Assembly (NCBI RefSeq): GCF_002441655.1
Contig: NZ_JXJU01000010.1
Coordinates: 13,958-52,123 of the forward strand
Length of the DNA stretch: 38,166 nucleotides
Source: Lactococcus fujiensis JCM 16395
Lineage (GTDB): Bacteria > Bacillota > Bacilli > Lactobacillales > Streptococcaceae
Reading direction: 5' to 3'
Numbering within the stretch: the stretch's first letter is position 1; each line of letters opens with the position of its first letter. The notes under the pieces are model-generated. The model was not told the origin of the DNA. It did no database searches and saw only the letters and a program-made list of their open reading frames with translations. The position numbers were made by a program, and so were the translations under genes. This document shows positions 1 through 9,036 of this stretch, in pieces.

Positions 1-197
1 GCTTGACCTCACAACTCCGCGATTCGCATTTGCGATTGAGCTAGTGAAAATCTAGCAGCGACAGTAAAATAGAACCAAATAATTGGGTCTATTTAATTGA
101 TTGATGAAGCCGTAGGCTTCCAAGATATTATAAGTTTAGATGAATAATTCTAAATTGAGTATCATTAATCAATTTGACAGTCTGGATGGAAGAAGAT
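1..197 (+). promoter_or_regulatory. FMN riboswitch, 5'-truncated by the window edge, with enlarged P6 arm
   Basis: The conserved 3' half of the FMN (RFN) aptamer is readable. It has an AACTCCGCGA block, the P4 hairpin TCGCATTTGCGA, the P5 arm with GTGAAAATC, then GCGACAGT, and finally GTCTGGATGGAAGAAGAT. P1 (5' strand), P2 and part of P3 lie upstream of the window. The short loop normally found between GACAGT and GTCTGG is replaced by about 110 nt of extra sequence (roughly 66-176). An extended P6 stem can pair 60-70 with 172-182, and the insert contains small hairpins at 71-90, 106-120 and 135-154. FMN binding should lower expression of ribU, which begins at 310. The expression platform is not clear: a weak CGCT/AGCG hairpin at 219-231 followed by T residues could be a terminator. 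Confidence 0.88.
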
Positions 198-309
198 GGA
201 CAGTTTTTTAGTGATCCTCGCTTTTTTAGCGTCCTTTTTCACAACAAAAAATGCTTATCAACTTCCTCGAAATATGAAGAATTACTTTTCTTATTTGGAG
301 GCTTTTTTT

Positions 310-891
310 ATGTCTAACTCAATGTTACAGACACGCAAAATGACTATGATTGCCATTTTGTCAGCAATTTCAACTGTTTTGGCAATGCCAATATTACAGT
401 TTTCAATTTTAGGTTTACCTTTCCTAAAAGTTGATCTAACAATACTCCCAATCCTAATTGGATTATTTACACTGGGCTTAGGTGCAGGTGCAGCCATCCT
501 GGTTATTCGTACCATTCTTTGGTTTTTACTTTTTAATGACGGTGTCAATACAGTTGTTGGATTACCGATGAACTTTATTGCAATTGCTTTATTTAGTTTA
601 ATCATTTATTTCTTTGTGAAAAAACGATTTTCACTTGGAAAATACGTGCTAGGTGGCGTTCTAGCGACACTTGCGATGACAGCAATGATGGTCTTCTTAA
701 ATTTGGTGTATGCAATTCCTGTTTATGAAACATTTGCCCATTATCCCGCGTCAGCTTTATCGATGTCAGCTTATGTTCTTCCTGTAGTGATCCCATTTAA
801 TCTCCTTGAAGGAGCTATTTTTACTGGAGGTTACCTCATTTTGCATTATGCCCTTTCGCAGAGTAAAGCAATAAAAATGATCAATGCATAA
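310..891 (+). CDS. ribU: Riboflavin transporter RibU (ECF S component)
   Basis: A 193-residue, highly hydrophobic protein with about six membrane segments, matching the length and N-terminal look (LQTRKMTMIAILSAIS) of RibU, the riboflavin-binding S component of energy-coupling-factor transporters. The shared EcfA/A'/T module is not in this window. The start is the ATG at 310 because GGAGG lies at 297-301, eight bases upstream. An in-frame ATG at 196 sits inside the riboswitch aptamer and would add 38 unlikely residues. The FMN riboswitch directly upstream agrees with flavin-controlled riboflavin uptake. A terminator follows at 918-943, so the gene is probably monocistronic. Confidence 0.9.
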   Translation: MSNSMLQTRKMTMIAILSAISTVLAMPILQFSILGLPFLKVDLTILPILIGLFTLGLGAGAAILVIRTILWFLLFNDGVNTVVGLPMNFIAIALFSLIIYFFVKKRFSLGKYVLGGVLATLAMTAMMVFLNLVYAIPVYETFAHYPASALSMSAYVLPVVIPFNLLEGAIFTGGYLILHYALSQSKAIKMINA

Positions 892-917
892 ATTTTACAT
901 TTTAATGTCTAATAATT

Positions 918-943
918 AATAGAGTAGATACTCTATTTTTTTT
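918..943 (+). terminator. Intrinsic terminator of ribU
   Basis: AATAGAGTA pairs with TACTCTATT and is followed by a run of T. It lies 26 bases after the ribU stop codon and before the RpiR-type gene. Confidence 0.75.
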
Positions 944-1022
944 ATTCATTTATAAACTATTTTGGATATTAAATGTAAAATATGTTAAAATGTAAAGGTT
1001 ATCATTTAGGGAGGTGATCAAG

Positions 1023-1763
1023 TTGTCCTTTTTTAAAAATATTGAATTTGAGTCGTTATCAGAAGTTGACAAAGCCATTTGGCATTATTTATCCAACAGT
1101 TCGGATAAAATTCCGTACATGAGGGTTCGTGATATTGCCAAGGAATCACACACATCGCCTTCATCGGTTATGCGCTTTATCAAAAAATTGGGCTACGAGA
1201 GTTTTCCAGAGTTCAGATTGGATTTTAAAGGCGATGCAGCTGCATTGACACAAGAAAAATTTGATGAAAATATCCTAAATCGAGAAAAATTTCCAAAAGA
1301 TTTGGAGTATCGTTTAACGAATGTCTCAAATGCCATCTTAAACAGTGAAAACATTGTCTTTTTCGGTGTAGGAATGTCGGCATACACAAGTGAATATGCA
1401 GCACGTTTGTTTGCTATGCTAGGTTTCAATACGACGGCCTTTACGGATTCAACTTATCCTTTGTTTCAAAAACTGGAAAATACGAGCGATAATGTATTCA
1501 TTTCGCTTTCAGTTACGGGAAACACGAGTGAGGTTGTTGAAATTATGAATGGTGTGAAAAACAAGCCTGATTTTGTCTCTGTAGCCATCACAAGCGACCC
1601 AGCATCCCATTTAGCAATCATGAGCGATCACGTGCTGAACTATCAAGTCAATCTTAAACGGGATAAACGCTACATGGATTTTACTTCACAAATTCCAGCC
1701 ATGTACATTATCGAATTGCTTTGTGAAAAAGTTAAGTATTTACAACAAAAAACTGAGCAGTAA
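1023..1763 (+). CDS. RpiR/MurR-family transcriptional regulator
   Basis: A 246-residue regulator with an N-terminal helix-turn-helix of the RpiR type (about residues 10-75, including SPSSVMRFIKKLGY) and a C-terminal SIS sugar-phosphate-binding domain (about 105-210, with FFGVGMSAYTSEYAARLF and SVTGNTSEV). Family members bind phosphosugars and control sugar catabolic genes. It stands directly before the GH5-GH3-GH1-ABC genes in the same direction, so it probably regulates them; whether as activator or repressor cannot be told. The start is taken as TTG at 1023: a near-perfect Shine-Dalgarno AGGGAGGTGATC ends about five bases upstream. A GTG at 1014 lies inside that Shine-Dalgarno sequence and is less likely. 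A strong terminator follows the stop. Confidence 0.85.
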   Translation: MSFFKNIEFESLSEVDKAIWHYLSNSSDKIPYMRVRDIAKESHTSPSSVMRFIKKLGYESFPEFRLDFKGDAAALTQEKFDENILNREKFPKDLEYRLTNVSNAILNSENIVFFGVGMSAYTSEYAARLFAMLGFNTTAFTDSTYPLFQKLENTSDNVFISLSVTGNTSEVVEIMNGVKNKPDFVSVAITSDPASHLAIMSDHVLNYQVNLKRDKRYMDFTSQIPAMYIIELLCEKVKYLQQKTEQ

Positions 1764-1808
1764 TAAAAGACCACCCTGGTACACAATGTACCATGGTGGT
1801 CTTTTATT
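1762..1808 (+). terminator. Strong intrinsic terminator after the RpiR-type gene
   Basis: Positions 1762-1782 pair with 1788-1808 (21 bp with one mismatch, 5-nt loop). The arm ends in CTTTTATT on one side and has the matching A-rich flank on the other, so it can act in both directions. Its apical part is the GGTACA-N3-TGTACC dyad that recurs at 5537. Confidence 0.85.
1778..1799. repeat. Intergenic dyad element, copy 1 (GGTACA-N3-TGTACC)
   Basis: This 22-bp stretch contains the perfect 6-3-6 inverted repeat GGTACA-CAA-TGTACC followed by ATGGTGG. It matches the element at 5537-5558 at 18 of 22 positions. Both copies lie just after a stop codon and 46-67 bp before a related promoter block. It may be an operator of the locus regulator, though here it is also the tip of a terminator. 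Confidence 0.5.
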
Positions 1809-1857
1809 CTAGTTTATGAAACAAGAACCTAAACAGAAGAATAGGCTTTTTTATTAC

Positions 1858-1886
1858 TTGAAAAGGGTTACAATATAAATAATATG
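1858..1886 (+). promoter_or_regulatory. Candidate promoter with cre-like site before GH5
   Basis: TTGAAA at 1858-1863 and TAATAT at 1880-1885 (16-bp spacer) could form a promoter; TACAAT at 1869-1874 is an alternative -10. TGAAAAGGGTTACA at 1859-1872 fits the CcpA cre consensus TGWNANCGNTNWCA with one mismatch (G for C), so catabolite repression is plausible. The block TTG-AAAAGGGTTACAAT is closely repeated before the GH1 gene. Confidence 0.5.
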
Positions 1887-1903
1887 TATTTTAAGGAGAA
1901 ATC

Positions 1904-3409
1904 ATGACAAAAAACGTAAATGGATTTATTCGGTCGTCAGGGAAAGTCCTAGTCAATGATGGTGGTGAGATTCAACTCACGGGATGGGGCATTGGAAATT
2001 GGCTCCTTTGTGAGGGCTATATGTGGGATTACCAAAATAGTTCCAGATTAGATCGCCCTCGTCGAATTGAAGCAGTTGTTCGGGAACTCATTGGAAGTGA
2101 GAAATCTGAACAATTTTGGCAAACCTATCGAGAAAACTACTTTAATTTGAACGATGTGAAGCGAATTAAAAAACAAGGATATAATTCAATTCGTCTCCCG
2201 CTCAATTGGCGCTTGTTCATGGAAGAAGAACCTGGGATTCACTTTATTGAGAGCGGTTTTGAAATCATTGATGAGGTTATCAAATGGTGTCAGAATGAGG
2301 ATATGTATCTTTGGCTTGATTTACATGGTGCGCCGGGAGGACAAACGGGAGCAAATATTGATGACTCAATAGACGATGTGCCTCGCCTGTTACTTGATGC
2401 TGATAGTTTTGAAAAAGGTTTGGCATTGTGGGAAGAAATAGCCAAACGTTATGCCAGTTTTGAGGTGATTGCAGGGTATGATTTGCTTAATGAACCCATT
2501 CGTACTGCTGATCCTGACCGTCACTATTCAGATTGTGAATTTTTAGTGCCAGAATTAATTCGTTTTTACGAAGAAGCAATTCAACGCATTCGTCAACATG
2601 ATTCGAATCATTGCATTTCAATCGAAGGACATCATTGGGCAACGGACACTCGAGTATTTGACCGCCAATATGATTCCAATTGGGTAATTCACTTTCATCG
2701 GTATTGGGATGCACCATTCATTGATATATTTGAACCATTCTTAGCATTAAGTGAAAAATTTCAAGTCCCTCTTTGGTTAGGCGAAACAGGGGAAAATAGA
2801 TTAGAATGGTTTGCTGCTGTAACGGGGATTTGCGATCAAAATAAGATTTCATATCATTTTTGGCCCTATAAAAAAATGGGAAATGACAATTGTTCTGTCG
2901 AAATTAAGCGTCCAAATCACTGGGATGATTTTATCGCCTATTCTAAGGGAGGAAAGAAAATCCCCTATCAGGCAGCACTCAAACTTTTTAATGAATACCT
3001 CAGACTAATAAAAACTGACCATGCGATCTTGCACGATGAAGTTGATCAAGCCATTTTGCGAAATGGAACCTACCGTTTGAATGGCATCAATTTTGACGGA
3101 CATACAATTTTACAAAATGAGCTTAATAATGAAAGCAGAATGGAAACCTATGCGTTATCCAATGCGGGCTCAATCCAGTACTTGAAACCGAATTTTAATG
3201 CGACTAAGTTATGCCTAGTGGGAAAAAGTAATCATATTCCTGCAGAACTAGCAATAAATGGGAAGGGACACTTGATAAAGACAAATCAATTTACGCTTGA
3301 AATAACATTTGAACCAAAAGAAAGAGGACAAATAGTCGATGTAGAAAATAAGGGGCAATTTCCCATTCAACTTGATGCATTAACTTGGATTAAAGGAGAG
3401 AGTAATTAA
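1904..3409 (+). CDS. GH5 family beta-glucanase/beta-glucosidase-type hydrolase, cytoplasmic
   Basis: A 501-residue protein with a glycoside hydrolase family 5 TIM barrel over about residues 20-370. Seen in the sequence: GYNSIRLPLNW, DLHGAPGGQTG, the acid/base motif LLNEP (Glu197), HFHRY (around 263-267) and the nucleophile motif LGETGEN (Glu294). The DLHGAPGGQ form is typical of exo-1,3-beta-glucanase-like GH5 enzymes, but the exact linkage cannot be decided. Residues about 370-501 form an extra C-terminal region with beta-strand character. There is no signal peptide, so it acts inside the cell on imported oligosaccharides. The start ATG has AAGGAG at a good distance. Its stop codon overlaps the start of the GH3 gene by one base, so the two are translationally coupled. 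Confidence 0.85.
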   Translation: MTKNVNGFIRSSGKVLVNDGGEIQLTGWGIGNWLLCEGYMWDYQNSSRLDRPRRIEAVVRELIGSEKSEQFWQTYRENYFNLNDVKRIKKQGYNSIRLPLNWRLFMEEEPGIHFIESGFEIIDEVIKWCQNEDMYLWLDLHGAPGGQTGANIDDSIDDVPRLLLDADSFEKGLALWEEIAKRYASFEVIAGYDLLNEPIRTADPDRHYSDCEFLVPELIRFYEEAIQRIRQHDSNHCISIEGHHWATDTRVFDRQYDSNWVIHFHRYWDAPFIDIFEPFLALSEKFQVPLWLGETGENRLEWFAAVTGICDQNKISYHFWPYKKMGNDNCSVEIKRPNHWDDFIAYSKGGKKIPYQAALKLFNEYLRLIKTDHAILHDEVDQAILRNGTYRLNGINFDGHTILQNELNNESRMETYALSNAGSIQYLKPNFNATKLCLVGKSNHIPAELAINGKGHLIKTNQFTLEITFEPKERGQIVDVENKGQFPIQLDALTWIKGESN

Positions 3410-5535
3410 TGGAGCTTGAGAAATTAAGTGCATTATTTGAACAAATGACGCTTGAAGATAAGTTTGGACAAATGACACAAACGACGGGGGAGCATTTTCT
3501 TGAAATGCCAAACAAAGAGGAATTGGTCGAAACAGGTCCTTCAATGGAGGACCTAGGTTTTAATGCAGAAAATATTTATCAAATCGGCTCGGTCTTAGGT
3601 GTGTCAAGCACTGCGGTTATCAATGAGATTCAAAGGACATATCTTAAAAAGAGCCGTTTGAAAATTCCCCTCTTATTTATGCATGATGCAATTCATGGTT
3701 ATCGGACAACATTTCCAATCCCGCTAGCCTTAGCAAGTAGTTTCGATCGTGAATTAGTTAAAGATGTTGCTGAGGCGGTAGCTGAAGAAATGCGAGCGAC
3801 TGGTCTTCATGTTAATTTCTCGCCAATGGTGGATTTGTCAAGGGACCCTCGGTGGGGAAGAGTTATGGAGGGATTTGGCGAGGATTCATTTTTGGCAGGT
3901 GAATTAGGGAAATCAATGATTGAAGGTTATCAGGGGAGCGAGAATGGTGAAATTCTTAATGATCATGTGGTCGCCTGCCTAAAACATTTCGTTGCCTACG
4001 GGGCACCCGAAGCTGGAAAAGATTATGCCAGTGTTGACATGAGCGAAAAAGAATTTTACGGTTTTTATGCACGTCCTTACGAAATTGCTTTATCCGCCAA
4101 CCCTCGTTTTGTAATGGCTTCTTTCAATAGTTTAAATGGAGAACCAGTCACTGCAAGCCGTTACTTAATGAATGATTTACTCAGAGAAAAATTTGGTTTT
4201 GACGGCCTTAATATTTCAGATTGGGGGGCGGTCGGTGAACTAAAAAATCATGGTGTCGCTGACTCCGATAAAGAGGCTGGCGATCTTGCAATGTCTGCTG
4301 GAATTGACATAGAGATGCTTTCCAATACCTTTCTCACCTATGGTTCCAAAATACTCGAGGAAAAACCAGAACTACTCGAACAAATTGATTTAGCGGTCTG
4401 GAAAATACTCTGTCTCAAAAATGAATTGGGCTTATTTGAACAACCATTTGCATCAGAAGAATCAGAAAAAACAGTGGTTCGTCAAGAAAAATTCATTCAA
4501 CTTGCAAGAAAATCTGCGCTAGAATCAACTGTCTTATTGAAAAATAACCAAAATATCTTGCCTGTCAATCGTAAGGATAATTTAATTTTGATTGGGCCAT
4601 TCGCAAAAACGCAAGACCTCCTAGGTAATTGGGCTTGCAAGGGAAAAGAAACAGAAACCATTTCATTTGAACAAGGGTTTAAAAATCAGAATTGTCCGAT
4701 TAAGGCCTATGAAACACTTGATGAGGTTCCCGATAAGGAGCTTAAGTATGCAACTCAAGTCATCATAACCATTGGCGAAGCTTCAAATTGGAGTGGAGAG
4801 GGGCATTCAAGTAGTGACTTGGAAATTGCTGATGATCAAAAAGAATTGATCCGTAGTCTGAAAGGAATGGGAAAGAAAATCATTGCGATTGGATTATCAG
4901 GCCGCCCATTAGCCTTGCAATCGGTCATTGCTGATCTTGATGCACTCCTTTGGACTTGGTATCTTGGTAATGAAATGGGCAATGCTGTTGCTCAACTCGT
5001 TTTGGGAATCGAGCGACCAGCAGGGCGTTTACCAATGTCATTTCCGCGGGTCAGTGCTCAAGTACCAATTCGCTATAATGAATTACGTTCTGGCCGTCCA
5101 GCTAACGAAAGTACATATAGTTCTCGTTATCAAGACATTGAAATTGGCCCCCTTTTCCCATTTGGATTTGGTTTGCAATATGATGAGTTTTCAATTGATG
5201 ATGTAAGTCTTTCGAAATTCGAAATTAATCAAGACGATGTCATTGAAATTCATGTAAGAATAAGCAATCATAGCCAATATGATAGTAAATTTACTCTTAA
5301 TCTCTTTTTTGAAGACCCAATTGCCAGAATAGTTCGACCCGTTAGAGAATTATTAGACTTTGTCAAATTAGATTTGAAAGCGAAACATTCGGAGGATTAT
5401 AGTTTTAAATTCACACTTGCCGATTTGTCTTATGCTGACAATAAAGGGACAAAAGTTATTGAAAATGGACCGATTCATTTTTATATTAATGATTTATCAA
5501 AGGCCCGCATTAGTTGCAACGTGAAATTGAAATAA
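3409..5535 (+). CDS. GH3 family beta-glucosidase, cytoplasmic
   Basis: A 708-residue protein with the GH3 layout: an N-terminal barrel (about 1-320) with MHDAIHGYRT, NFSPMVDLSRDPRWGR, KHFVAYGAPEAGKDY and the nucleophile motif GLNISDWGAV (Asp271), then an alpha/beta sandwich (about 370-570, with STVLLKN and GEASNWSGEG, where the acid/base is usually found) and a fibronectin-III-like C-terminal domain (about 610-708). It resembles BglX-type exo-acting beta-glucosidases. No signal peptide is present, unlike periplasmic or secreted relatives, so it probably removes glucose from the end of imported oligosaccharides. It starts one base inside the GH5 stop codon with GGAGAG upstream. Confidence 0.9.
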   Translation: MELEKLSALFEQMTLEDKFGQMTQTTGEHFLEMPNKEELVETGPSMEDLGFNAENIYQIGSVLGVSSTAVINEIQRTYLKKSRLKIPLLFMHDAIHGYRTTFPIPLALASSFDRELVKDVAEAVAEEMRATGLHVNFSPMVDLSRDPRWGRVMEGFGEDSFLAGELGKSMIEGYQGSENGEILNDHVVACLKHFVAYGAPEAGKDYASVDMSEKEFYGFYARPYEIALSANPRFVMASFNSLNGEPVTASRYLMNDLLREKFGFDGLNISDWGAVGELKNHGVADSDKEAGDLAMSAGIDIEMLSNTFLTYGSKILEEKPELLEQIDLAVWKILCLKNELGLFEQPFASEESEKTVVRQEKFIQLARKSALESTVLLKNNQNILPVNRKDNLILIGPFAKTQDLLGNWACKGKETETISFEQGFKNQNCPIKAYETLDEVPDKELKYATQVIITIGEASNWSGEGHSSSDLEIADDQKELIRSLKGMGKKIIAIGLSGRPLALQSVIADLDALLWTWYLGNEMGNAVAQLVLGIERPAGRLPMSFPRVSAQVPIRYNELRSGRPANESTYSSRYQDIEIGPLFPFGFGLQYDEFSIDDVSLSKFEINQDDVIEIHVRISNHSQYDSKFTLNLFFEDPIARIVRPVRELLDFVKLDLKAKHSEDYSFKFTLADLSYADNKGTKVIENGPIHFYINDLSKARISCNVKLK

Positions 5536-5536
5536 A

Positions 5537-5558
5537 GGTACAAGATGTACCATAATGG
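5537..5558. repeat. Intergenic dyad element, copy 2 (GGTACA-N3-TGTACC)
   Basis: This begins two bases after the GH3 stop and holds GGTACA-AGA-TGTACC followed by ATAATGG. It matches copy 1 at 1778-1799 at 18 of 22 positions. A third GGTACC at 5557-5562 allows alternative pairings, such as AAGGTAC with GTACCTT. No T run follows, so unlike copy 1 this is not an intrinsic terminator, which supports a protein-binding role. Confidence 0.5.
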
Positions 5559-5596
5559 TACCTTAACCTAAATCGTGAAACGTGGTTCTAATTATT

Positions 5597-5634
5597 TGTA
5601 AGGGGTTGCAACGTAAAAATAAAACGGTTACAAT
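5597..5634 (+). promoter_or_regulatory. Promoter with cre-like sites before the GH1-ABC genes
   Basis: TTGCAA at 5606-5611 and TACAAT at 5629-5634 are separated by 17 bp, a good sigma-A promoter. Two cre-like 14-mers overlap it: TGTAAGGGGTTGCA (5597-5610, two mismatches to consensus) and ATAAAACGGTTACA (5619-5632, mismatched only at the first two bases). The block is related to the one before GH5, so the operon has at least two similarly controlled promoters. Confidence 0.65.
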
Positions 5635-5649
5635 TTATATAAAGGATGA

Positions 5650-7092
<1,443 letters not shown>

Positions 7093-7102
7093 AAGGGAAA
7101 AG

Positions 7103-8056
7103 ATGGAAGAGGCATATCAATTAAAACAAAAGAAAAAAGGAAATAGGTTCAGCCAGTGGCTCCACAGTTTTGGTAAGCAATGGCAGCTACAAGTCATGAC
7201 ACTACCAGGAGTTATCTTCTTACTCATTTTTGGTTTCTTACCCATGTACGGTTTGATTATTGCCTTCAAGAATATGACAGTTGTTGATACTATTTGGTCA
7301 GCACCTTGGGTTGGCTGGGAAAACTTTCAAATCATCATGTCTGACCATTATTTTTGGTCATCTGTGGTCAACACTTTAGGCATCAGCTTATTAAAGTTGC
7401 TGATTGAATTCCCTTTGTCAATTATTTTTGCCTTGATGATTTATGAATTACGTGATTCAATCTTCAAACGGGTCGTTCAAACGATTTCTTATCTCCCTCA
7501 CTTTATCAGTTGGATTATTTTAGGGGGGATGATTATTACCTGGATGTCAACACAAGGACTTTTCAATCAATTACTTGGTTTTGTTGGAATTCACAGCAGT
7601 GCGAATCATATGTTGGAAACTGGTGCATACTGGTGGATTGCCGCCCTATCGGATACATGGAAAGAAGTTGGTTGGGGCACGATTCTTTATCTTGCTGCAA
7701 TGGCGAAAATTGATCCGACTTTTTATGAAGCGGCAAAAATGGACGGTGCCAGTCGAGTGCGGATGATTTGGTCAATTACATTACCTAATATCCGAGGAAT
7801 GATTGCGCTCAATACCATTCTTTGGGTCTCTGGAATCTTTGGTTCAAATTTGGATCAAACCTTAGTTTTAATGAATGCTCAAAATCAACCGAATGCAGAA
7901 GTAATCAATTCATATGTGTATCGTGTCGGACTTGTGCAAGGCAATTTCTCTTATGCAACTGCTGTTGGTCTAGGTGTTTCGATTATTTCATTGATATTAT
8001 TGGTTGCGGCTAATTTTGCGACTAAGAAATTAAACGATAATAATTCCATGTTGTAG
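7103..8056 (+). CDS. Sugar ABC transporter permease, LplB type
   Basis: A membrane protein of about 317 residues with a charged N-terminus (QLKQKKKGNR), six predicted membrane segments and the permease EAA loop EAAKMDGASRVRMIWSITLP, which contacts the ATPase. It resembles LplB/YtcP-family permeases for complex oligosaccharides. The start is uncertain: ATG at 7103 has GAAAGGG five bases upstream and avoids overlap with GH1. ATG 7082 and TTG 7073 are in-frame alternatives without well-spaced sites. It pairs with the permease that follows nine bases later. Confidence 0.88.
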   Translation: MEEAYQLKQKKKGNRFSQWLHSFGKQWQLQVMTLPGVIFLLIFGFLPMYGLIIAFKNMTVVDTIWSAPWVGWENFQIIMSDHYFWSSVVNTLGISLLKLLIEFPLSIIFALMIYELRDSIFKRVVQTISYLPHFISWIILGGMIITWMSTQGLFNQLLGFVGIHSSANHMLETGAYWWIAALSDTWKEVGWGTILYLAAMAKIDPTFYEAAKMDGASRVRMIWSITLPNIRGMIALNTILWVSGIFGSNLDQTLVLMNAQNQPNAEVINSYVYRVGLVQGNFSYATAVGLGVSIISLILLVAANFATKKLNDNNSML

Positions 8057-8064
8057 GAGGAAAA

Positions 8065-8964
8065 ATGAGTAAAAAATTAAAACGTAATAAAAATAAAGTT
8101 AAAGACCGAGACGGTCAAATCTTTAATCTTATTAATGTTGTATTATTGACACTGTTTGCCTTAATTATTGTTGTTCCCGTATGGAACGTTGTCATCTCAT
8201 CTTTTGCAACAGAATCAGCCATGGCACAGAATTTTATCTTCTTCCCTAAGTCTTTGACAATTGCTAATTATGAAGCTGTTCTAAGTGACAGTACCATTTG
8301 GACTGCTTTTGGGATTTCGGTTTCGAAAACAGTCATAGGTGTTATTACACACGTCCTCTTTTGTTCATTGATGGCTTATGGGATGAGTAAAAAGTTATTG
8401 CGTGGACGTAGTCTTTATTCAGCCATGGGAATTGTTACCATGTTCTTTGGTGGGGGGATGATTCCAACTTATTTGCTGATTAAACAATTGGGATTGATTG
8501 ATAATTTCTTAGTTTATATCATTCCAGCTTTATTAAGCTACTACGATGTGATCATCTTGATGAATTTCTTTAGGGATGTTCCAGTTTCACTTGAAGAATC
8601 TGCTAAAATTGATGGCGCAAGTGATTTTAAGATTTTTTCATCCATCATCTTGCCACTTTCAAAACCAGCATTAGCAACCATCGCGTTGTTTAATGGTGTT
8701 GGTCAATGGAATGACTTCATGACAGCCAAATTATATGTCAATAATGAGGCACTCTGGCCATTGCAGATGCGGATTTATGAAATTATTGTGCAGTCACAAG
8801 TTTCACAAACCCAAGGATTCAATCCTCTGTCACAATCTTTGACAACAACCCAGGGAATTCAATTGGCAACAATCGTTGTTACAGCAACACCAATCCTAAT
8901 TATTTATCCGCTTCTCCAAAAACATTTCTTATCAGGAATGATGTTAGGTGCTGTAAAAGAATAA
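8065..8964 (+). CDS. Sugar ABC transporter permease, LplC type
   Basis: A 299-residue permease with about six membrane segments and the EAA loop EESAKIDGASDFKIFSSIILP followed by WNDF, the usual pattern of MalG/LplC-like carbohydrate permeases. AGGAGG precedes its ATG by a few bases. It forms the membrane channel with the LplB-type partner upstream. No ATP-binding subunit is encoded in the locus. Importers of this type in Gram-positive bacteria commonly use a shared MsmX/MsmK-like ATPase from elsewhere in the genome. Confidence 0.88.
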   Translation: MSKKLKRNKNKVKDRDGQIFNLINVVLLTLFALIIVVPVWNVVISSFATESAMAQNFIFFPKSLTIANYEAVLSDSTIWTAFGISVSKTVIGVITHVLFCSLMAYGMSKKLLRGRSLYSAMGIVTMFFGGGMIPTYLLIKQLGLIDNFLVYIIPALLSYYDVIILMNFFRDVPVSLEESAKIDGASDFKIFSSIILPLSKPALATIALFNGVGQWNDFMTAKLYVNNEALWPLQMRIYEIIVQSQVSQTQGFNPLSQSLTTTQGIQLATIVVTATPILIIYPLLQKHFLSGMMLGAVKE

Positions 8965-9036
8965 GGAGTTGACCGCAATGTCATAAAACTATTCAGTCGT
9001 ATATAATAATGAAATTTTAAAAAGGAGACTTCATTT

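Noticed and set aside
196-309. N-terminal extension of RibU by 38 residues from ATG 196
   Set aside because: The stretch lies at and just after the FMN aptamer end and has no ribosome binding site, while ATG 310 has GGAGG at the right distance and gives a normal RibU length.
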